Origin: Marinomonas communis
Lineage (GTDB): Bacteria > Pseudomonadota > Gammaproteobacteria > Pseudomonadales > Marinomonadaceae
Assembly: GCF_004363305.1 (NCBI RefSeq)
Contig: NZ_SNZA01000002.1
Coordinates: forward strand, 124,001-188,000
Length of the DNA stretch: 64,000 nt
Direction: 5' to 3'
The notes beneath the pieces were generated by a model. That model was given only the letters and a program-made list of their open reading frames with translations, had not been told where the DNA came from and searched no databases. How positions within the stretch are numbered: position 1 is the stretch's first letter; every line of letters starts with the position of its first letter. The translations under genes and the position numbers were made by a program. Shown here piece after piece: positions 8,219 to 17,097 of this stretch.

Positions 8219-9619
8219 TTAGTGAGGCCAATGCTCCCCTAAATCCCAAAACACGCCTGCGGCACAGGCCAACCCTTGTTGCGCCACACTCATTAATAAA
8301 TGCTCGTCCGGCGCATGCTGTTTACACGACGGATAAGAATGCGGCATCCAAACGGTTGGCAATGACAATACATCGGCAAAGCAGTGATTTGGAATGGTCC
8401 CGCCTAAGTTCGGCAAGACACTGACCGGCTGCCCAAGGGAAGCCTCCATGGATGACTGTACAAAGTGAACCCAAGGATGAGCTGGATCCAAGCGCGTGGC
8501 ATTGTAACCACCCTCATACAGAATCTCGATATCTTTAAAGTCTAAGTCACTAAAGTGGCGTTCAAGATTGGCAACTAAGTTACTCCAATCCGTCCCTGGC
8601 ACAAGACGTAAATGACACACTGCTTCGGCGCTATTGGGTATCGCCCCAACTGGCTTATCAATGTTGCCAGCCCCAAGCGCTATCACTTCGAGAGTATTAC
8701 TACCAAATAAGCGTTCACCTGGGCTTAGGTGTGCTTCGCCCCATAAAGCGTTCAACTCTGGATCGCCTTCATGCCCCCCAACAGGCAAACCCTGCATCAT
8801 CTGCGCAGTGATACCAGTAGGCGCTGGTGCTTTTAAAAAGTCAGGCAGTAATTTCCCTGTTGGCGAGACCAAGGTACTGAGCGCATGTTGCAGACGTATC
8901 GCGGGATTGGTGATGACACCGCCCCAGTTACCAGAATGACGTGCGCCATTGTCCGTTGTACAACGTAAGCGGAACTGACAAACACCACGGGAGCCGAGGA
9001 AAATGGTCGGCGTCTTAGCATTTAAGCGTGGTCCATCTGACGCTAGAAACAGGTCCGCCTGTAACGTCTCAGCCTGCATACGACAAAAGTCTTCCAGCCC
9101 CTTTGAGCCCACTTCTTCGCTCATCTCAAACAAGACTTTCAGGTTGTAGCCCAGCTTGCCCGAGCGCGCCTTGATGGCAGCCTCCAGCCCTAAAAGGTTA
9201 ATCGTATGCTGGCCTTTGTTATCCGCGGTTCCTCGGCCAAATAGTTGGTCACCATGCAAACTCAGATCCCATGGATGCGTTCCAGCTCGCCATTCATTCT
9301 CCTGACCATTTGTCACATCACCGTGACCATAAGTCAGCAAGGTCGGCAGCTCGTCCCCTTCATGGCGCACGCCAATCAACAGCGGCGGTTGACCCGCCAT
9401 TGGGTTGTCATAGACTTGGCACTCGAAGCCAAGCGCCATCAGCGTCGGTTGGATCTCATCCACCAGATAGGCTCGGAGAGGCTGTTGTGCCTGCGGATTT
9501 TGGCTTTCAGTTGGCATCGCAACGCGACGTGCAAGGGTTTCCACAAATACCCCATTGCGGATTGTCTCTACTGCAGCCTCAAGCGCTTGTTGACGCCCTG
9601 AGCGTGTTTCATCATTCAT
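8219..9619 (-). CDS. M20-family metallopeptidase (dipeptidase-like)
   Basis: A cytoplasmic enzyme of 466 residues of the M20 di-zinc hydrolase family. The first zinc region is TYGHGDVTNG (in place of the usual GHxD), the second is GTADNKGQH, the general-base glutamates are in EMSEEVGSKG, and a late conserved segment is GGTIPNH. A lid/dimerisation domain sits between residues about 200 and 330. Members hydrolyse dipeptides, N-acyl amino acids or carbamoyl amino acids. Divergent from a LysR gene with a perfect inverted repeat between them, so it is probably that regulator's target. Confidence 0.85.
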   Translation of the reverse strand: MNDETRSGRQQALEAAVETIRNGVFVETLARRVAMPTESQNPQAQQPLRAYLVDEIQPTLMALGFECQVYDNPMAGQPPLLIGVRHEGDELPTLLTYGHGDVTNGQENEWRAGTHPWDLSLHGDQLFGRGTADNKGQHTINLLGLEAAIKARSGKLGYNLKVLFEMSEEVGSKGLEDFCRMQAETLQADLFLASDGPRLNAKTPTIFLGSRGVCQFRLRCTTDNGARHSGNWGGVITNPAIRLQHALSTLVSPTGKLLPDFLKAPAPTGITAQMMQGLPVGGHEGDPELNALWGEAHLSPGERLFGSNTLEVIALGAGNIDKPVGAIPNSAEAVCHLRLVPGTDWSNLVANLERHFSDLDFKDIEILYEGGYNATRLDPAHPWVHFVQSSMEASLGQPVSVLPNLGGTIPNHCFADVLSLPTVWMPHSYPSCKQHAPDEHLLMSVAQQGLACAAGVFWDLGEHWPH

Positions 9620-9705
9620 GGGATTCTCTCCATCCTTTAAGGCGTTGACTCGATTTTAGAATGGGGTTTAGCTTATGATGTCACTAGGTTTGCAACAATT
9701 ATCAA

Positions 9706-9728
9706 TTATGGAATCAATGCTTCCATAA
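9706..9728. promoter_or_regulatory. LysR-type operator in divergent promoter
   Basis: A perfect inverted repeat, TTATGGAA-N7-TTCCATAA, lies 18 bases upstream of the lysR-type gene and 86 bases upstream of the M20 gene. Position, symmetry and spacing fit a LysR-type recognition site that serves both promoters. Confidence 0.6.
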
Positions 9729-9746
9729 AATAGAAAGCTAATCATT

Positions 9747-10652
9747 ATGTATGAAATCTCTCTGCGCTATTTCCACGCCGTCGCTCAAACGGGCTCTCTT
9801 TCTGCTGCATCTGAAGAGCTGCACGTTGCCGTGTCTGCTATCAGCCGCCAAATCAGTCAGTTGGAAGATCAATTACAACTGACCTTGTTTGAACGCAAAC
9901 CACGTGGCATGGCGCTGACCTCTGCGGGTGAGATTCTCTACACCTATGCGCTGCGTAACTCGGTTGAATTAAGTAATGTCATCGCAGAAATGAAAGGCTT
10001 AAATAGTCTACAGCAGCAAACCATCACTCTGGCTTGCCCTGAAGGCATGGCATGGGACTTCCTTCCTTATGTGATTGCTCAGTTTCGCCAGCAATACCCC
10101 AGCGCCATAGTCTCGTTACAGGTCGTTGATTCTGGTAAGGCAACTCAACTAGTCAAAGAAGGCAGTGTTGATGCGGCACTGACCTTTAGCTTGCAACCGG
10201 AACAAGGAGTCGAAGTGGCCCTCCAAGTTCCCTCACCCATCTCTGCATTGCTATCTCAGCAGCACCCTTTAGCCAATGCAGAATGCCTAAGTGTGCGTGA
10301 TTTAAAAGACTATCCGATTGCGTTATCTGAACCCGGCACAACCCTCAGTTACCTGTTTGACATTGCCTGTCATTTGGAAGGCATCCAAATTGCTCCAGCT
10401 CTGACCAGCAATGCTATGGGTGCGATCTACACTTATACCAAAGAAAGCCCTGATGCGATTGCCCTATGCGGTGAACTCACAGTACAACGCCAAGCCCTGC
10501 GGGACGGACTCGTCCTGCGCCCAATGCAAGAGCCGTCCTTAGTTCAGCGCAGCCTGCAATTACAGGTGATGTCGCGCCGAAAACAGCCGGCTATTGTGCG
10601 CTATTTCCTCGACTTTTTAACCGCTGCTCTCACGGAGCACAGCGGGCGGTAA
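9747..10652 (+). CDS. LysR-family transcriptional regulator
   Basis: A protein of 301 residues with an N-terminal winged helix-turn-helix (residues about 5-60, SLSAASEELHVAVSAISRQISQLEDQLQLTLF) and a periplasmic-binding-like effector domain from about residue 90. It is transcribed away from the M20 peptidase gene, the usual arrangement for a LysR regulator and its target. The effector is unknown; a peptide or acylated amino acid related to the peptidase substrate would be the natural guess. Confidence 0.88.
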   Translation: MYEISLRYFHAVAQTGSLSAASEELHVAVSAISRQISQLEDQLQLTLFERKPRGMALTSAGEILYTYALRNSVELSNVIAEMKGLNSLQQQTITLACPEGMAWDFLPYVIAQFRQQYPSAIVSLQVVDSGKATQLVKEGSVDAALTFSLQPEQGVEVALQVPSPISALLSQQHPLANAECLSVRDLKDYPIALSEPGTTLSYLFDIACHLEGIQIAPALTSNAMGAIYTYTKESPDAIALCGELTVQRQALRDGLVLRPMQEPSLVQRSLQLQVMSRRKQPAIVRYFLDFLTAALTEHSGR

Positions 10653-10763
10653 GAGAGTAAATAAAGGAATGACCGTTGTTTATCGAACTCTTCCCTGCCT
10701 TCGTGGTCTGTATCGGGGTAATATACGTAATAGATAAGCAACCGATCGATTGAATAGCGTCTT

Positions 10764-11252
10764 ATGAAATTTTTTAGCAAAGCCGAACTGATATTTTACG
10801 CTGGTGCCTTCGTGTCCGTTTTTGGTGTCGCAGCCCTCGTTAAAATGATTCACTCAGAAGACCCTCTGCCGGATGCCTTGGGGCCATGCAATCTAGACAC
10901 TGGCCTTTGCACCTTACAGGAAACACCTGAGCGGTTTAATGGCGCGACGATCCAATTTGAGGACGGTATTCGCTTGAACCGTCGTATCAGTACCACTTTG
11001 GACTTACCCAAAGCCGTACAAAATGCCCAAGACATTAAACTAGTGCTTGAAGGTCGAGACATGTACCTTGGGGTGTACGAATACCCGTTAAGCAAACGCC
11101 CTGACAATACATGGCACAGTCAAGTGGTGGTTCCTCTATGTACCGATGAACGCATGCAATGGGTCCTGAAAGTTCAGATGAAAGACGCCATGGGGCGCGA
11201 TAAAGAATGGGCTTACCTATTCGATATCGACAACCCCAATGAGGCTATTTAA
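10764..11252 (+). CDS. hypothetical single-pass membrane protein
   Basis: I do not recognise this 162-residue protein. It starts with a short basic segment and one hydrophobic helix (residues about 9-27), then a periplasmic-looking part with two cysteines close together (CNLDTGLC) and a third near residue 130 (PLCTDERM). The C-terminal part is rich in beta-type segments, which would fit a small extracytoplasmic beta domain with a disulfide. It follows the lysR-type gene after about 110 bases and ends 18 bases from a convergent TSUP gene. Confidence 0.6.
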   Translation: MKFFSKAELIFYAGAFVSVFGVAALVKMIHSEDPLPDALGPCNLDTGLCTLQETPERFNGATIQFEDGIRLNRRISTTLDLPKAVQNAQDIKLVLEGRDMYLGVYEYPLSKRPDNTWHSQVVVPLCTDERMQWVLKVQMKDAMGRDKEWAYLFDIDNPNEAI

Positions 11253-11270
11253 TGTGTTCGCTCATCCTTA

Positions 11271-12023
11271 CTAACTTGAGATGGACTGGATGAGCATCAT
11301 GCCGCCGCGTAATAGCAAAATAATGGACAGCAAAAACAACATCCCCTGAATGACTTTGATGTAGGTCTGATCATGCAATTTCTTGGTCAGCCAACGTCCA
11401 ATAAACGTCCCGATAATACCGGTAACAGCCAACCCCACGATTAACGACCAATTCAAACCATCCATTTGTCCGATGGAGTAGTAAGCGGGTATCTTGACCA
11501 CATTACCAATGGCAAATGCAATCGCGATGGTGCCAGCGAACTCCAACTTAGGCAGTTTCTGCGGCAATAAATACGCTTGCGCTGGCGGCGCTCCTGAATG
11601 CGTAATAAAACTGGCGATCCCAGTTAATGTCCCCCAAAACACGCCGGGGCCGATTTCAGCTGTTTTCACGGCAGTGGAAGGTTTGGAAAACCAAGCTCTT
11701 ACACTGTACCAAAGCCCTATTAAGCCAGTAAAAATTAACAAGCCAAACTCGGGGGTGTAAGGGGTAATGACGGTGGCGATGGCTAATCCTAACAAGATAG
11801 CAGGCGTCAAAATCCAAACATTTCTTTTCGAGTAATGCTTACGATACAGCCAGACGCCAACCCAATCCGTGACAATGTAAACGGGCAGTAACGTTGCCGC
11901 CGCTTGCACGGGGTTCATAAACAACGCCAGCATGGGTACGGCAATCGCCGCCATAGAAGCCAAACCGCCTTTGGATAACCCGACAATCAGTGCCGCGATG
12001 ATAAGAAGCGTCGTATCCATCAT
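11271..12023 (-). CDS. TSUP-family permease
   Basis: A membrane protein of 250 residues with about eight hydrophobic segments. The TSUP motif appears as LIVGLSKGGLASMAAIAVPML in the first half and GIASFITHSGAPPAQAYLLP in the second. The second is the version seen in a TSUP subgroup distinct from the two other TSUP proteins in this window. Its ATG overlaps the stop of the lrp-type gene by four bases, so it is translationally coupled to that regulator and probably exports or imports a compound the regulator senses. Confidence 0.82.
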   Translation of the reverse strand: MMDTTLLIIAALIVGLSKGGLASMAAIAVPMLALFMNPVQAAATLLPVYIVTDWVGVWLYRKHYSKRNVWILTPAILLGLAIATVITPYTPEFGLLIFTGLIGLWYSVRAWFSKPSTAVKTAEIGPGVFWGTLTGIASFITHSGAPPAQAYLLPQKLPKLEFAGTIAIAFAIGNVVKIPAYYSIGQMDGLNWSLIVGLAVTGIIGTFIGRWLTKKLHDQTYIKVIQGMLFLLSIILLLRGGMMLIQSISS

Positions 12024-12487
12024 GTAATAATTCCACCATTGAGTTTCGCTGTGTCGAGACGAATATAGGATTTGGTGCTCACCACTTGCTCATGGGCATA
12101 AATCCCTTTAACGACAAAGTCACTAAAAGCTGCCATATCCTTTGCACGAATTTCCACCATCAAATCCACGTCTCCTGTGACACCAAATACGGATACCGCC
12201 TGCTCTTGTTCCTGCAAATAGCGAGTGACGTTATCCCGTGCTTCGGGAACATCCTTGCTAATGGTCACCAAGGTCCACGCGACCACTGTATAACCCATTT
12301 TTTCATAATCAATCTGCGCTCGGTAGCCACGGATAATGCCGCACTCCTCCAAACGTTTGATACGCCTTAAACACTGGGATTGTGACAGGTTCACTTGCTC
12401 TGCAATCAATGCATTGCTGGCCCGACCATTGTGCTCCAATGCTTTTATAATTTTATAGTCCGTACGATCCAAGGCAATTTCTGTCAT
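12020..12487 (-). CDS. Lrp/AsnC-family transcriptional regulator
   Basis: A protein of 155 residues with an N-terminal AsnC-type helix-turn-helix (DYKIIKALEHNGRASNALIAEQVNLSQSQCLRRIKRLEECGII) and a C-terminal RAM ligand-binding domain (VFGVTGDVDLMVEIRAKDM). Lrp-type proteins sense amino acids. It is coupled to a TSUP permease gene and lies divergent to an aminotransferase gene, which it may also regulate. Confidence 0.9.
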   Translation of the reverse strand: MTEIALDRTDYKIIKALEHNGRASNALIAEQVNLSQSQCLRRIKRLEECGIIRGYRAQIDYEKMGYTVVAWTLVTISKDVPEARDNVTRYLQEQEQAVSVFGVTGDVDLMVEIRAKDMAAFSDFVVKGIYAHEQVVSTKSYIRLDTAKLNGGIIT

Positions 12488-12613
12488 TTAGCATCTCAAT
12501 AACGAAAGTATCTTGTGAAACCGTACGAGTAAGCCCCCTATTATGCAAGCACATTGCGGCCCAATGCTTCTAGAATGAAAGGATCTTGCACACTTATTTA
12601 TCAGGGGAAGGTT

Positions 12614-13840
12614 ATGTTGTTGGATCAAAATTTTGTACGTCAGCAGTTTCCAGCGTTCCAAGAAGCATCATTACAAGGACAAGCGTTTTTCGACAACGCA
12701 GGTGGCTCTTACGCTTGCGCTCAGGTGATTGAGGCACTGAGTAACTATTATCGTGAAACCAAAGTGCAGCCTTACCACCCGCATCCTGCAGCGCTCAAAG
12801 CGGGGGCACAAATGGACGCCTCTCATGCCCGCTTGGCAGCCTACTTAAATGTGGATACAGACGAAGTGTATATGGGCCCCTCAACCTCTCAGAACACTTA
12901 TGTCCTCGCCCAAGCCTTTGCCAATGTGCTGCAAGCAGGCGATGAAATCATTGTCACCAACCAAGATCACGAAGCTAACATTGGTGTTTGGCATCGTCTT
13001 GCTAAACACGGCATTGTTATCAAAGAGTGGCAAGTCGACCCTAAAACGGGTGCACTATCAGTAGACGATTTAGATGAACTGATCACACCCAAGACAAAGC
13101 TATTAGCGTTCAACCACTGTTCTAACATTGTGGCTTATATTAATCCGGTGGCTGAGATTTGCGCCAAAGCCAAAGCAGCAGGAGTGATCACGTTAGTCGA
13201 TGGCGTATCGTATGCAGGACACGGTTTGCCAGATGTCGGTGCACTTGGAGCGGATATTTACTTATTCTCTCTCTACAAAACCTTCGGCCCGCATTTGGGT
13301 ATGATGGTCATTCGCAATGCCGTGGCAGAGTTACTGGGTAATCAGGCGCATTATTTTAATGGCGCTTACAAAGCCAAATGGTTTGTCCCTGCAGGTCCTG
13401 ATCATGCACAAGTAGCCGCTAGCCAAGCCGTATTGGATTATTTCGAAGCGGTACACGACCATCATTTTGAAGCGACCAGCGACGTCAAACTTATTGCTGA
13501 AAGAGTGCGTAAGCTCTTTCATGAGACTGAACAACCGCTTTTAGATAAGTTACTGACCTTCTTATCGAGTCACCCTAACGTGACCTTGCTTGGCTCGGAC
13601 CAAGCCAGCGAGCGCGCAGCGACCGTGTCGATTGTGCCGACACAGCAAACACCTCAAGAATTAGGCCGCAAGCTCGTAGAGCAAGGCATCATGTGTGGCG
13701 TAGGACATTTCTATGCTGTACGACTGTTAGAAGCCATGAATATCGATCCCAACACAGGTGTCGTTCGCCTATCCTTTGTGCACTACACCACCCCTGAGGA
13801 AATCGATCAGTTGATTGCCGCGTTAGATCAAGCTCTTTAG
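12614..13840 (+). CDS. class V aminotransferase, cysteine desulfurase-like
   Basis: A PLP-dependent enzyme of about 408 residues. The pyridoxal lysine is K222 in SLYKTFGPHLG, and the cofactor aspartate lies in LVDGVSYAGHG. It resembles the SufS/CsdA-like group, but I do not see the conserved active-site cysteine loop of desulfurases in the usual place, so sulfur transfer is not assured. The start was set at 12614 because AGGGGAAGG precedes it closely. An ATG at 12554 would add 20 unlikely residues. It is divergent from the lrp-type gene. Confidence 0.75.
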   Translation: MLLDQNFVRQQFPAFQEASLQGQAFFDNAGGSYACAQVIEALSNYYRETKVQPYHPHPAALKAGAQMDASHARLAAYLNVDTDEVYMGPSTSQNTYVLAQAFANVLQAGDEIIVTNQDHEANIGVWHRLAKHGIVIKEWQVDPKTGALSVDDLDELITPKTKLLAFNHCSNIVAYINPVAEICAKAKAAGVITLVDGVSYAGHGLPDVGALGADIYLFSLYKTFGPHLGMMVIRNAVAELLGNQAHYFNGAYKAKWFVPAGPDHAQVAASQAVLDYFEAVHDHHFEATSDVKLIAERVRKLFHETEQPLLDKLLTFLSSHPNVTLLGSDQASERAATVSIVPTQQTPQELGRKLVEQGIMCGVGHFYAVRLLEAMNIDPNTGVVRLSFVHYTTPEEIDQLIAALDQAL

Positions 13841-13848
13841 AAAGCTCG

Positions 13849-13880
13849 CACTACAGGTGACCTCAAGCAAGAGTTCACCT
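13849..13880 (+). terminator. possible terminator of the aminotransferase gene
   Basis: AGGTGA pairs with TCACCT across a 13-base loop, followed by four T residues. The stem is short, so this is tentative. Confidence 0.4.
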
Positions 13881-13891
13881 TTTGGATCGAA

Positions 13892-13918
13892 CAAAAAAAA
13901 GCCCCAATACGGGGCTTC
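13892..13918 (-). terminator. Rho-independent terminator of the amino acid ABC operon
   Basis: On the minus strand AAGCCCC pairs with GGGGCTT, followed by eight T residues. It lies about 25 bases past the stop of the ATPase gene. Confidence 0.8.
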
Positions 13919-13941
13919 AATCATACTGGAGGCGAAGGAAG

Positions 13942-14670
13942 TTAAAGAACGGCACCAATAAACTGCTTCAGTTCTTCCGTTTCCGGCTCTGAGAGTAGCT
14001 TTTTAGAATTACCCTCTTCCCAGACTTTGCCTTGGTGCATAAAGACAACGCGGTCACCCACGTCACGAGCAAAGTTCATTTCATGGGTTACCAAGATCAA
14101 TGTCATGCCCTCTGCAGCTAATTGCTCTAGGACTTTTAACACTTCACCCACCAACTCAGGGTCTAGGGCGGAGGTGATCTCATCACAAAGCAAGACTTTC
14201 GGGTTCATCGCCAAAGCACGTGCAATAGCAACCCGCTGTTGTTGTCCACCAGACAGTTTCTCTGGATAACGATCAAACTTATCCCCAAGCCCTACCTTTT
14301 CAAGCATGGCACGGGCGACTTTTTCGGCTTCCGCCTTGGACTTCTTCAGAACGATGGTCGGTGCCAACATAATGTTTTCACCCACCGTGAGATGGGGAAA
14401 CAGGTTAAAGTTCTGAAAGATCATCCCCACACTTAGTGCCAATCGACGCACTTGGATGTCTTCCGAAGTCACTTCTTTATCGTCGACCGAAATACCGCCT
14501 TGTTGGTATTCCTCTAAACCATTAATACAGCGCAGCAAGGTACTCTTACCTGAGCCACTTTTACCGATGATCGATACCACTTCCCCCGCTTTGATGTTTA
14601 GATCAATGCCTTTAAGCACATGGAAGTCGCCATAGTATTTATGGACTTGATCAAGTTTAACGAGCGACAT
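13942..14670 (-). CDS. polar amino acid ABC transporter, ATP-binding protein
   Basis: A protein of 242 residues of the GlnQ/HisP class. Walker A is GKSGSGKST (residues 36-44), the ABC signature LSGGQQQR, Walker B VLLCDEITSALD and the H-loop VTHEM. It energises uptake by the two permeases encoded just upstream. The start at 14670 follows GGAGAAG, and it overlaps the end of the preceding permease gene by 14 bases. A longer frame to 14766 would run 96 bases back into that permease gene and is rejected. Last gene of a four-gene importer operon. Confidence 0.92.
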   Translation of the reverse strand: MSLVKLDQVHKYYGDFHVLKGIDLNIKAGEVVSIIGKSGSGKSTLLRCINGLEEYQQGGISVDDKEVTSEDIQVRRLALSVGMIFQNFNLFPHLTVGENIMLAPTIVLKKSKAEAEKVARAMLEKVGLGDKFDRYPEKLSGGQQQRVAIARALAMNPKVLLCDEITSALDPELVGEVLKVLEQLAAEGMTLILVTHEMNFARDVGDRVVFMHQGKVWEEGNSKKLLSEPETEELKQFIGAVL

Positions 14671-15307
14671 GGTATTTCTTCTCCAAATACTTGCTGCAAA
14701 GAGACAGCGGGTAACACAGGGCAAAATAGATAAGCGCCACAAAAGCGAACACTTTAAACGGCTCAAAGGTCGCGTTGTTTAACATGGTGCCGGCTTTCGT
14801 CAGCTCGACAAAACCAATTACCGATGCCAACGCCGTGCCTTTGACCACTTGCACCGAAAAGCCGACGGTCGGGGCAAACGCCACTTTGGTTGCTTGCGGC
14901 AGAATCACATGGCGTAGAGTTTGTAAGAAGTTCAAGCCCAATACACGGCTCGCTTCCCACTGACCTTTTGGTAGGGTGTCGATACAACCGCGCCAAATTT
15001 CAACTAAAAAAGCGCTGGTAAAGAGGGTTAAAGACAAGATCGCCGCACCCCAAGCAGAAATTTCATAACCGATCATCGACAAGCCAAAGAAACACAGGAA
15101 CATCTGCATAAGAAGTGGCGTGCCTTGGAACAGCTCTACGTAAAGTTTGACTATGCGTATCATCACTGGATTACGAGTTAAGCGCATGGCGGTTAAGCCT
15201 AATGCCACCGCCGTGCCACCGATAAACGCGGCAAGTGACAGCAACACTGTCCATTGGGTCGCAATCAACAGGTTACGCAGAATGTCCCAGTTTGAAAATT
15301 CAATCAT
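14657..15307 (-). CDS. polar amino acid ABC transporter, permease
   Basis: An inner-membrane protein of 216 residues with about five helices. The HisM/GlnP-type EAA loop appears as EASRVLGLNFLQTLRHVILPQATKVAFAP, which docks on the ATPase. It overlaps the preceding permease gene by four bases and the following ATPase gene by 14, so the operon is tightly coupled. The two permeases probably form a heterodimer, as in HisQM. Confidence 0.9.
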   Translation of the reverse strand: MIEFSNWDILRNLLIATQWTVLLSLAAFIGGTAVALGLTAMRLTRNPVMIRIVKLYVELFQGTPLLMQMFLCFFGLSMIGYEISAWGAAILSLTLFTSAFLVEIWRGCIDTLPKGQWEASRVLGLNFLQTLRHVILPQATKVAFAPTVGFSVQVVKGTALASVIGFVELTKAGTMLNNATFEPFKVFAFVALIYFALCYPLSLCSKYLEKKYHVAR

Positions 15308-15966
15308 TGAGCCTCCCGAAATGCGAACACACGTTTGCCAATCATGGCAAAGACATATCGCATCAACATTGCTAAGCCTAAGTACATCAATGCTGTCACC
15401 ACATAGCTTTCAAACGCTCGAAAGTTACGCGATTGAACCAAGTTGGCTGCATAAGTGAGGTCTTGTACCGAAATCTGAGATAACACCGCTGAGCCCAACA
15501 TAACGATGATGCATTGGCTGGTTAACGCAGGATAAATCTTTTCAAAGGCGGGTGTGAATACAACGCGTGTTAGGGTCTGACGAAAGTCCATTCCCAACAC
15601 TTTAGCCGCTTCCCATTGCCCCTTCGGAATATTGTTCAAACCGGCACGAATGATCTCTGTGCTGTATGCCCCAAGGTTAATGGTGAGTGCAATGACACTG
15701 GCTTGCCATGGACTCAACATCAAACCAATCGACGGCAGACCAAAGAAAATAAAGAATAACTGCACAATAAAAGGCGTGTTGCGGATGAGTTCTACATAAG
15801 CCGCCACCGCGCGCTGGCTCGCAGGGTGACCGTATTGTCGAACGGCAGCACAGGTTGTTCCCAATACAACGCCCAGTACAGTGGTTAATAAGGTGAGTTC
15901 AATGGTGGTCATCAGACCACCAAAGAACACATCCGTATAGGGTAATAAATCGGAAAAATTCAGCAT
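15304..15966 (-). CDS. polar amino acid ABC transporter, permease
   Basis: A protein of 220 residues of the same HisQ/GlnP class, with the coupling loop EAAKVLGMDFRQTLTRVVFTPAFEKIYPAL. The N-terminal TTIELTLLTTVLG helix is typical. It starts ten bases after the stop of the binding-protein gene and overlaps the second permease by ATGA. Ligand specificity is set by the binding protein. Confidence 0.9.
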   Translation of the reverse strand: MLNFSDLLPYTDVFFGGLMTTIELTLLTTVLGVVLGTTCAAVRQYGHPASQRAVAAYVELIRNTPFIVQLFFIFFGLPSIGLMLSPWQASVIALTINLGAYSTEIIRAGLNNIPKGQWEAAKVLGMDFRQTLTRVVFTPAFEKIYPALTSQCIIVMLGSAVLSQISVQDLTYAANLVQSRNFRAFESYVVTALMYLGLAMLMRYVFAMIGKRVFAFREAQ

Positions 15967-15976
15967 GGCTTAAGCC

Positions 15977-16771
15977 TTATGCACCAAAGCCTTTAGGCAA
16001 TGGAGCCTTTAACCATTTCATGGAAATGTCGTTTAGCTTGCCTTCTGCCAGAGCCTTCGCAATGATGCTGTTCACTTCTGTTTGTAGCGCTGTTTCACCT
16101 TTGGCCATACCGATGTAACAAGGTGAGTCTTTCAGCATGAATTTCGCTTCAGGGGCACGAGCCGGCTTACGTTTGGCGATCTCTGTTGCAACAAGGTTAC
16201 CTGTGGCAATCAAGTTCACTTGACCAGATAGGTAAGCTGTCAACGTAGTGTTGTTGTCTTCAAAACGCTGTACTGTCACATCACTTGGTGCGTTTTTCTC
16301 AAGCTCTAGGTCTTCAACCGAACCACGGGTTACGCCTACAGTTTTACCAGATAGGTCTTGAAGAGCGCCCACTGAGATGCTTTTCTCACCGAATACACCC
16401 AAGAAGAATGGTGCGTATGGTGTTGAGAAATCGATGGCTTTTTCGCGCTCAGGGTTTTTACCTAAGCTAGAAATCACTAGATCAACTTTGTTGGTTTGCA
16501 AGTACGGGATACGGTTCGCACTGGTCACTGGAACAATCGTCAAATCCACACCAAGCTGATCGGCAATGTAGTTTGCCATGTCTACATCAATGCCCTGCGG
16601 TTTAAGGTCAGCGCCTACTGAACCGAATGGTGGGAAGTCCTGAGGTACGGCAATGCGAATTTCATCGCGCGCTTTAATGTCGCTAAGCACATCTGCCGCT
16701 GCGCTCATTGCTGTACCCAAACATGCCGTTGCAAGCAGTGTCTTACCTAGTAGTTTCTTAAGTGATGTCAT
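15977..16771 (-). CDS. amino acid ABC transporter, periplasmic binding protein
   Basis: A protein of 264 residues with a signal peptide ending near AMSAAA and a type II periplasmic binding fold (SBP_bac_3). Typical segments are IRIAVPQDFPPFGSVG, GIDVDMANYIADQLGVDL and LQTNKVDLVISSLGKNPEREKAIDFSTPYAP, the last being the amino acid binding motif. First gene of the importer operon. Two palindromes of the TGAAAC-N4-GTTTCA type lie 33-80 bases upstream, which links this importer to the urate genes further along. Confidence 0.9.
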   Translation of the reverse strand: MTSLKKLLGKTLLATACLGTAMSAAADVLSDIKARDEIRIAVPQDFPPFGSVGADLKPQGIDVDMANYIADQLGVDLTIVPVTSANRIPYLQTNKVDLVISSLGKNPEREKAIDFSTPYAPFFLGVFGEKSISVGALQDLSGKTVGVTRGSVEDLELEKNAPSDVTVQRFEDNNTTLTAYLSGQVNLIATGNLVATEIAKRKPARAPEAKFMLKDSPCYIGMAKGETALQTEVNSIIAKALAEGKLNDISMKWLKAPLPKGFGA

Positions 16772-17097
16772 CGTTGATTGCCTCGTTTAGCTTTATGTAA
16801 TTGTGAAACAGAGTTTGCAAGCAATATGCCAAAATGAAACCAAAGTTTCATAACTCACTCAGTATGAGACGTAAGTACCAACTATGGCTGACTTTTCTTG
16901 AGGAAATAGGCAAATTTGCCCATAAGTATCTGACCGATAAGTCAAATTTCAATATGAACCAACATGATGCATAAACAATTACGCGCACCAAAACAGCCCA
17001 TCGACTTTCATTAAAAAAGTTTAATGTTGTGTCCATCTTGGGTTTAAGGGGGATACGCTAAAGTGATAGCCATCATAACGAACTGAGGAGAACCCTT
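16772..17097. other. intergenic region between the amino acid importer and PepSY genes
   Basis: A 326-base divergent promoter region. It holds two copies of the TGAAAC-type palindrome near the importer gene (16804-16819 and 16835-16850). A small minus-strand reading frame inside it (16848-17036) has no ribosome site or recognisable content. Upstream of the PepSY gene, AGGAG sits at 17088-17092. Nothing else was recognised. Confidence 0.6.
16804..16850. promoter_or_regulatory. tandem operators of the TGAAAC-N4-GTTTCA family
   Basis: The copy at 16835-16850 is perfect (TGAAAC CAAA GTTTCA). The copy at 16804-16819 (TGAAAC AGAG TTTGCA) matches ten of twelve conserved bases. They are 31 bases apart, close to three helical turns, just upstream of the amino acid binding-protein gene. 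Related pairs occur at 29230-29274 and 30450-30494. Confidence 0.6.

Noticed and set aside
12614..13840. Firm assignment as a Suf/Isc cysteine desulfurase
   Set aside because: Only the fold and pyridoxal lysine are supported; the active-site cysteine loop was not identified and no suf or isc gene adjoins.
16848..17036. A 62-codon minus-strand frame before the PepSY gene
   Set aside because: No ribosome site, odd composition, and it overlaps the operator region.
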